Shown in pieces: positions 6,383-8,511 of a stretch of DNA of 8,511 bases. Positions within the stretch are counted from its first letter, which is position 1; each line of letters opens with the position of its first letter. The notes beneath the pieces were generated by a model. The model saw only the letters and a program-made list of their open reading frames with translations. It searched no databases and had not been told where the DNA came from. The translations under genes and the position numbers were made by a program. The DNA is from Micavibrio aeruginosavorus (lineage in GTDB: Bacteria > Pseudomonadota > Alphaproteobacteria > Micavibrionales > Micavibrionaceae): the NCBI GenBank assembly GCA_003241475.1, contig QFQB01000085.1, positions 1 to 8,511 of the forward strand, given 5' to 3'.

Positions 6383-7618
6383 TTAAGTGTTCAAACTTTC
6401 AACGTTATCAAGGCGTTCCGACAGGGGCGGCGTGCGGCGCTTGCGGGTGATTTCAAGCAGGCCGAGGCTGGTCAGCCCGTGAATCTGCACCGTACAGGGG
6501 TCGGTGTCGAAAATCGGCTCTAGGGCTTTCAAAAACGCCTTCTGGTCTTCTTTTTTGGTCAGTTTGAGGAAATCGATCATGATGATTCCGCCGAGGTTGC
6601 GAAGGCGCACTTGTCGTGCGATTTCATGAGCCGCTTCGAGATTGACCTCCATGGCCGGACGGTCGTCGCCGCCGCGGTTAACATCGATGGCTGTGAGGGC
6701 GGATGTTTGCTGAATGATGATGCTGCCACCGCTGACCAGCAGGCCATAGTCCTGAAACAGGTCTTCGATATCGCCGAGCAGACCGCGATAATCGAACAGC
6801 GCTAGTTCTGCTTGCGGATCTTCCAGTTCAATAGGCGTGATTTTGGGAACAAGGTCCGGGCCGAAGATCTCGCACCATTCCTCGATCTCTTTGTAACGGT
6901 CCATCGTGATAACTTCGATGCGTTCGATGTTGCCGCTTGCCTGATCGCCGATCGTACGCTGAAAGGCATCCGCGCCGTTCATGATGAGTCTGGGCTTGTC
7001 GCCCGTAAGGGCGGGCTCCAGCTCTTTCCATTTGCTCTGAAGTATTTTGGCTTCACGCAGAAGGATATCCATTTGTGTGTCTTCGCTAGAGGCGCGAAGG
7101 ATCAAGCCTTTCAAAGGCTCGAATCCTTGCATCATGCTCATCAATTGCTCGCGCAGTTTTTTGGCGCGGATGCGCGATGACACCTGATTGCCATCCAGAA
7201 ACGGCGCGTAAATGAGGAAACGGCCAGGCAGGGTAATATCCATGCTGACCTTGGGAGTCTTGTCTTCGCGGATGAATTCGAATTCATCGTCGTGGCGTAG
7301 GTAGCCGCTTTTCGCCTGCACCGTAACCATTTGACCTGGCTGCAGCAGTTTGCCGACGGCGACCGCGCCACCCTTGATAAGGGTGCCGTTGGCATTACGC
7401 AAGCGCACATCGGCGTTGTGCAAGAGCCCCTCATTCGTTCCGTCGAGCGAGACGAACGCGGCGTCCATGGATTTGTCGATGCGCATAACCTTGGCACGGT
7501 AGATTGCACCCCAGCGGACTTCTTCGCCGCCCGGATCGACTTCAAGTCCTTGCAGGCGGCCACCCTTCGTCGCCGCCACCCAAAGTCCGCCGTCCAGTTC
7601 TTCGACCATGATATCCAA
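6383..7618 (-). CDS. rng: Short RNase E/G-family endoribonuclease without zinc-link
   Basis: Endoribonuclease acting on single-stranded, usually 5'-monophosphorylated RNA in rRNA maturation and mRNA decay. An S1 RNA-binding domain (about 36-125: GAIYRAKVMRIDKSMDAAFV) sits in the RNase H-like fold; the 5'-sensor region reads GLILRASSED (Arg175), and the catalytic metal ligands are Asp312 in AIDVNRGG and Asp349 in MIDFLKL. The protein stops after GLLEITRKR and PLSERL, so the CPxCxG zinc-link of E. coli RNase G and E is absent and there is no RNase E scaffold tail; length is 411 against about 489 for E. coli RNase G. The start is TTG (7618): AAGGG lies eight bases before it, whereas the next ATG, three codons in, is 17 bases away. 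It follows maf after a four-base gap. Assignment to RNase G rather than a truncated RNase E rests on size and context. Confidence 0.9.
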   Translation of the reverse strand: MDIMVEELDGGLWVAATKGGRLQGLEVDPGGEEVRWGAIYRAKVMRIDKSMDAAFVSLDGTNEGLLHNADVRLRNANGTLIKGGAVAVGKLLQPGQMVTVQAKSGYLRHDDEFEFIREDKTPKVSMDITLPGRFLIYAPFLDGNQVSSRIRAKKLREQLMSMMQGFEPLKGLILRASSEDTQMDILLREAKILQSKWKELEPALTGDKPRLIMNGADAFQRTIGDQASGNIERIEVITMDRYKEIEEWCEIFGPDLVPKITPIELEDPQAELALFDYRGLLGDIEDLFQDYGLLVSGGSIIIQQTSALTAIDVNRGGDDRPAMEVNLEAAHEIARQVRLRNLGGIIMIDFLKLTKKEDQKAFLKALEPIFDTDPCTVQIHGLTSLGLLEITRKRRTPPLSERLDNVESLNT

Positions 7619-7622
7619 GAGA

Positions 7623-8201
7623 TTAGCCCTTTTTGTAGCCCGCGGATTCTAGAAGCCGCATCGTATCATAGAGCGAAAGGCCGATCACGTTGCTGTAGGA
7701 GCCGGACAGGAATTTCACATACGTTGCGGCCAGACCCTGAATGGCGTAAGCGCCTGCTTTGCCCTTCCAGTCTCCGGATTGAATATACGCCTCGATATCG
7801 GCCTCTGACAACCGGCGGAAAGAGACAATCGTCTTGCACAGTTTTTCGCGGATTTTTCCATCAGGACCGATCAAGCAGATGCCGCCGTAAACGGTGTGCC
7901 TGCGTCCCGATAGAATTTTCAAAATGCGGCGTGCGTCATCGGCATCAGTAGGTTTGTCCAGAACGCGTCGGCCACAGGCGACAACCGTGTCGGCAGCAAG
8001 AACGTAAGCGTCATTGTTCGAGGCCGCAATTTTTTGCGCTTTGCCTTTGGCCAAACGTTGCGCGAAGGTGTGCGGCAACTCGTTTTGCAAAAGCGTTTCG
8101 TCAATGTCGGCAGGAATGATGTTATCGGGAGTGATGCCGATCTGCGAGAGCAGATCCACGCGCCGCGGAGACGCGCTAGCCAGGATGATCTTACTTTTCA
8201 C
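7623..8201 (-). CDS. maf: Maf-family nucleotide pyrophosphatase, YhdE type (dTTP/UTP)
   Basis: Cytoplasmic house-cleaning enzyme that hydrolyses nucleoside triphosphates to monophosphates and pyrophosphate. The 192-residue length is normal for the family. Motifs in order: SASPRR (9-14), AADTVV with the catalytic Asp71, LDKP (Lys83), SGRRHTVYGG, KAGAYAIQG with Lys148 and Gln155, and GSYSNVIGL. KAGAYAIQG and GSYSNV are the pattern of the YhdE group, which prefers dTTP and UTP and modified relatives, rather than that of the m7GTP-cleaving YceF group. The usual GLPL reads GLSL here. The start is GTG at 8201, inside the end of infA (11-base overlap), as nothing else begins early enough to keep SASPRR; no strong ribosome site is visible, so translation probably depends on infA. 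The RNase E/G gene starts four bases after the stop. Confidence 0.94.
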   Translation of the reverse strand: MKSKIILASASPRRVDLLSQIGITPDNIIPADIDETLLQNELPHTFAQRLAKGKAQKIAASNNDAYVLAADTVVACGRRVLDKPTDADDARRILKILSGRRHTVYGGICLIGPDGKIREKLCKTIVSFRRLSEADIEAYIQSGDWKGKAGAYAIQGLAATYVKFLSGSYSNVIGLSLYDTMRLLESAGYKKG

Positions 8202-8409
8202 GGAAGATGATGCGACCTTTGGTCAGGTCGTACGGGGTCATTTCAACAACAACAGTGTCGCCTTCGAGAACACGGATGCGGTTTTTGCGCATTTTACCGG
8301 CGGTATGCGCCAGAACCATATGATCGTTTTCCAGCTTTACGCGGAACATAGCGTTCGGCAAAACTTCGGAGACAACTCCCTTGAATTCGATGAGATCTTC
8401 CTTGGCCAT
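8191..8409 (-). CDS. infA: Translation initiation factor IF-1
   Basis: A 72-residue OB-fold (S1-like) protein that occupies the ribosomal A site of the 30S subunit during initiation and assists IF-2 and IF-3. It begins MAKEDLIEFKGVV and contains LENDHMVLAHTAGKMRKNRI and VEMTPYDLTKGRI, the standard IF-1 sequence; length is exactly that of the family. The ATG at 8409 was chosen over an in-frame GTG at 8463 because it gives the canonical MAKED start and because the promoter overlaps the upstream region; AGAAAG lies a few bases before it. It is the first gene of the infA-maf-RNase E/G operon and overlaps maf by 11 bases (GTGAAAAGTAA). Confidence 0.98.
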   Translation of the reverse strand: MAKEDLIEFKGVVSEVLPNAMFRVKLENDHMVLAHTAGKMRKNRIRVLEGDTVVVEMTPYDLTKGRIIFREK

Positions 8410-8448
8410 AAGTCTTTCTAAAACCCTGATATTGTTCGTGTGGATGCC

Positions 8449-8477
8449 GTTATAATCCCGCACAAGACATATTGCAA
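8449..8477 (-). promoter_or_regulatory. infA: Promoter of the infA-maf-RNase E/G operon
   Basis: On the minus strand TTGCAA (8472-8477) and TATAAC (8449-8454) are separated by exactly 17 bases, predicting a start near 8442 and a leader of about 33 bases. The remaining bases to the window end (8478-8511) hold nothing I can name. Confidence 0.6.
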
Positions 8478-8511
8478 ACCCTCAAAGCCAGTTTATCCTT
8501 GAAAAAGAGGG

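Noticed and set aside
1..8511. CRISPR array, insertion sequence, toxin-antitoxin pair, riboswitch
   Set aside because: No spaced direct repeats, transposase motifs, terminal inverted repeats, small paired frames or leader long enough for a riboswitch are visible; coding density leaves little room.

Overview
The window reads as a chromosomal segment of an alphaproteobacterium. The grounds are the tight infA-maf-RNase E/G run next to a tRNA-Phe gene, an order I recall from alphaproteobacterial genomes, and the sequence style of the proteins. Base composition looks moderate, near 50% GC by eye. I cannot name a genus; a less-studied lineage such as a Micavibrio-like or Rhodospirillales-like group would fit, but that is a guess. 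Almost every base belongs to a gene; the longest gene-free stretch is about 110 bases.

Plus strand, 1-3503. The window opens in the last 57 codons of glpD (aerobic glycerol-3-phosphate dehydrogenase). This overlaps glpK (glycerol kinase) by the four bases ATGA, so glycerol is phosphorylated and then oxidised to dihydroxyacetone phosphate by one translationally coupled unit. A weak terminator-like hairpin lies on the glpK stop codon. A separate promoter then drives a TpsB/ShlB/FhaC-type outer-membrane transporter, for which no secreted partner is present here.

Minus strand, 8511-3500. infA (IF-1), maf (nucleotide pyrophosphatase of the YhdE type) and a short RNase E/G form a tightly packed housekeeping operon behind a good promoter. 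A tRNA-Phe(GAA) gene with its own promoter follows. Directly downstream of the tRNA 3' end lie a GT4 glycosyltransferase and a Wzx-type polysaccharide flippase, overlapping by 11 bases. The flippase and the TpsB gene converge and share the stop-codon tetranucleotide TTAA.

The layout is therefore core metabolism (glp), then three cell-surface genes (TpsB, flippase, glycosyltransferase), then a tRNA and translation/RNA-decay genes. The surface genes may be an accessory insert at the tRNA 3' end, but I see no integrase and no duplicated tRNA end. I did not find an undescribed system. The most interesting points are departures from the family pattern: an RNase E/G with no zinc-link, a shortened catalytic-site loop and an altered 5'-sensor; a glycerol kinase that lacks the fructose-bisphosphate arginine; and a TpsB promoter whose spacer holds a perfect 12-bp palindrome.
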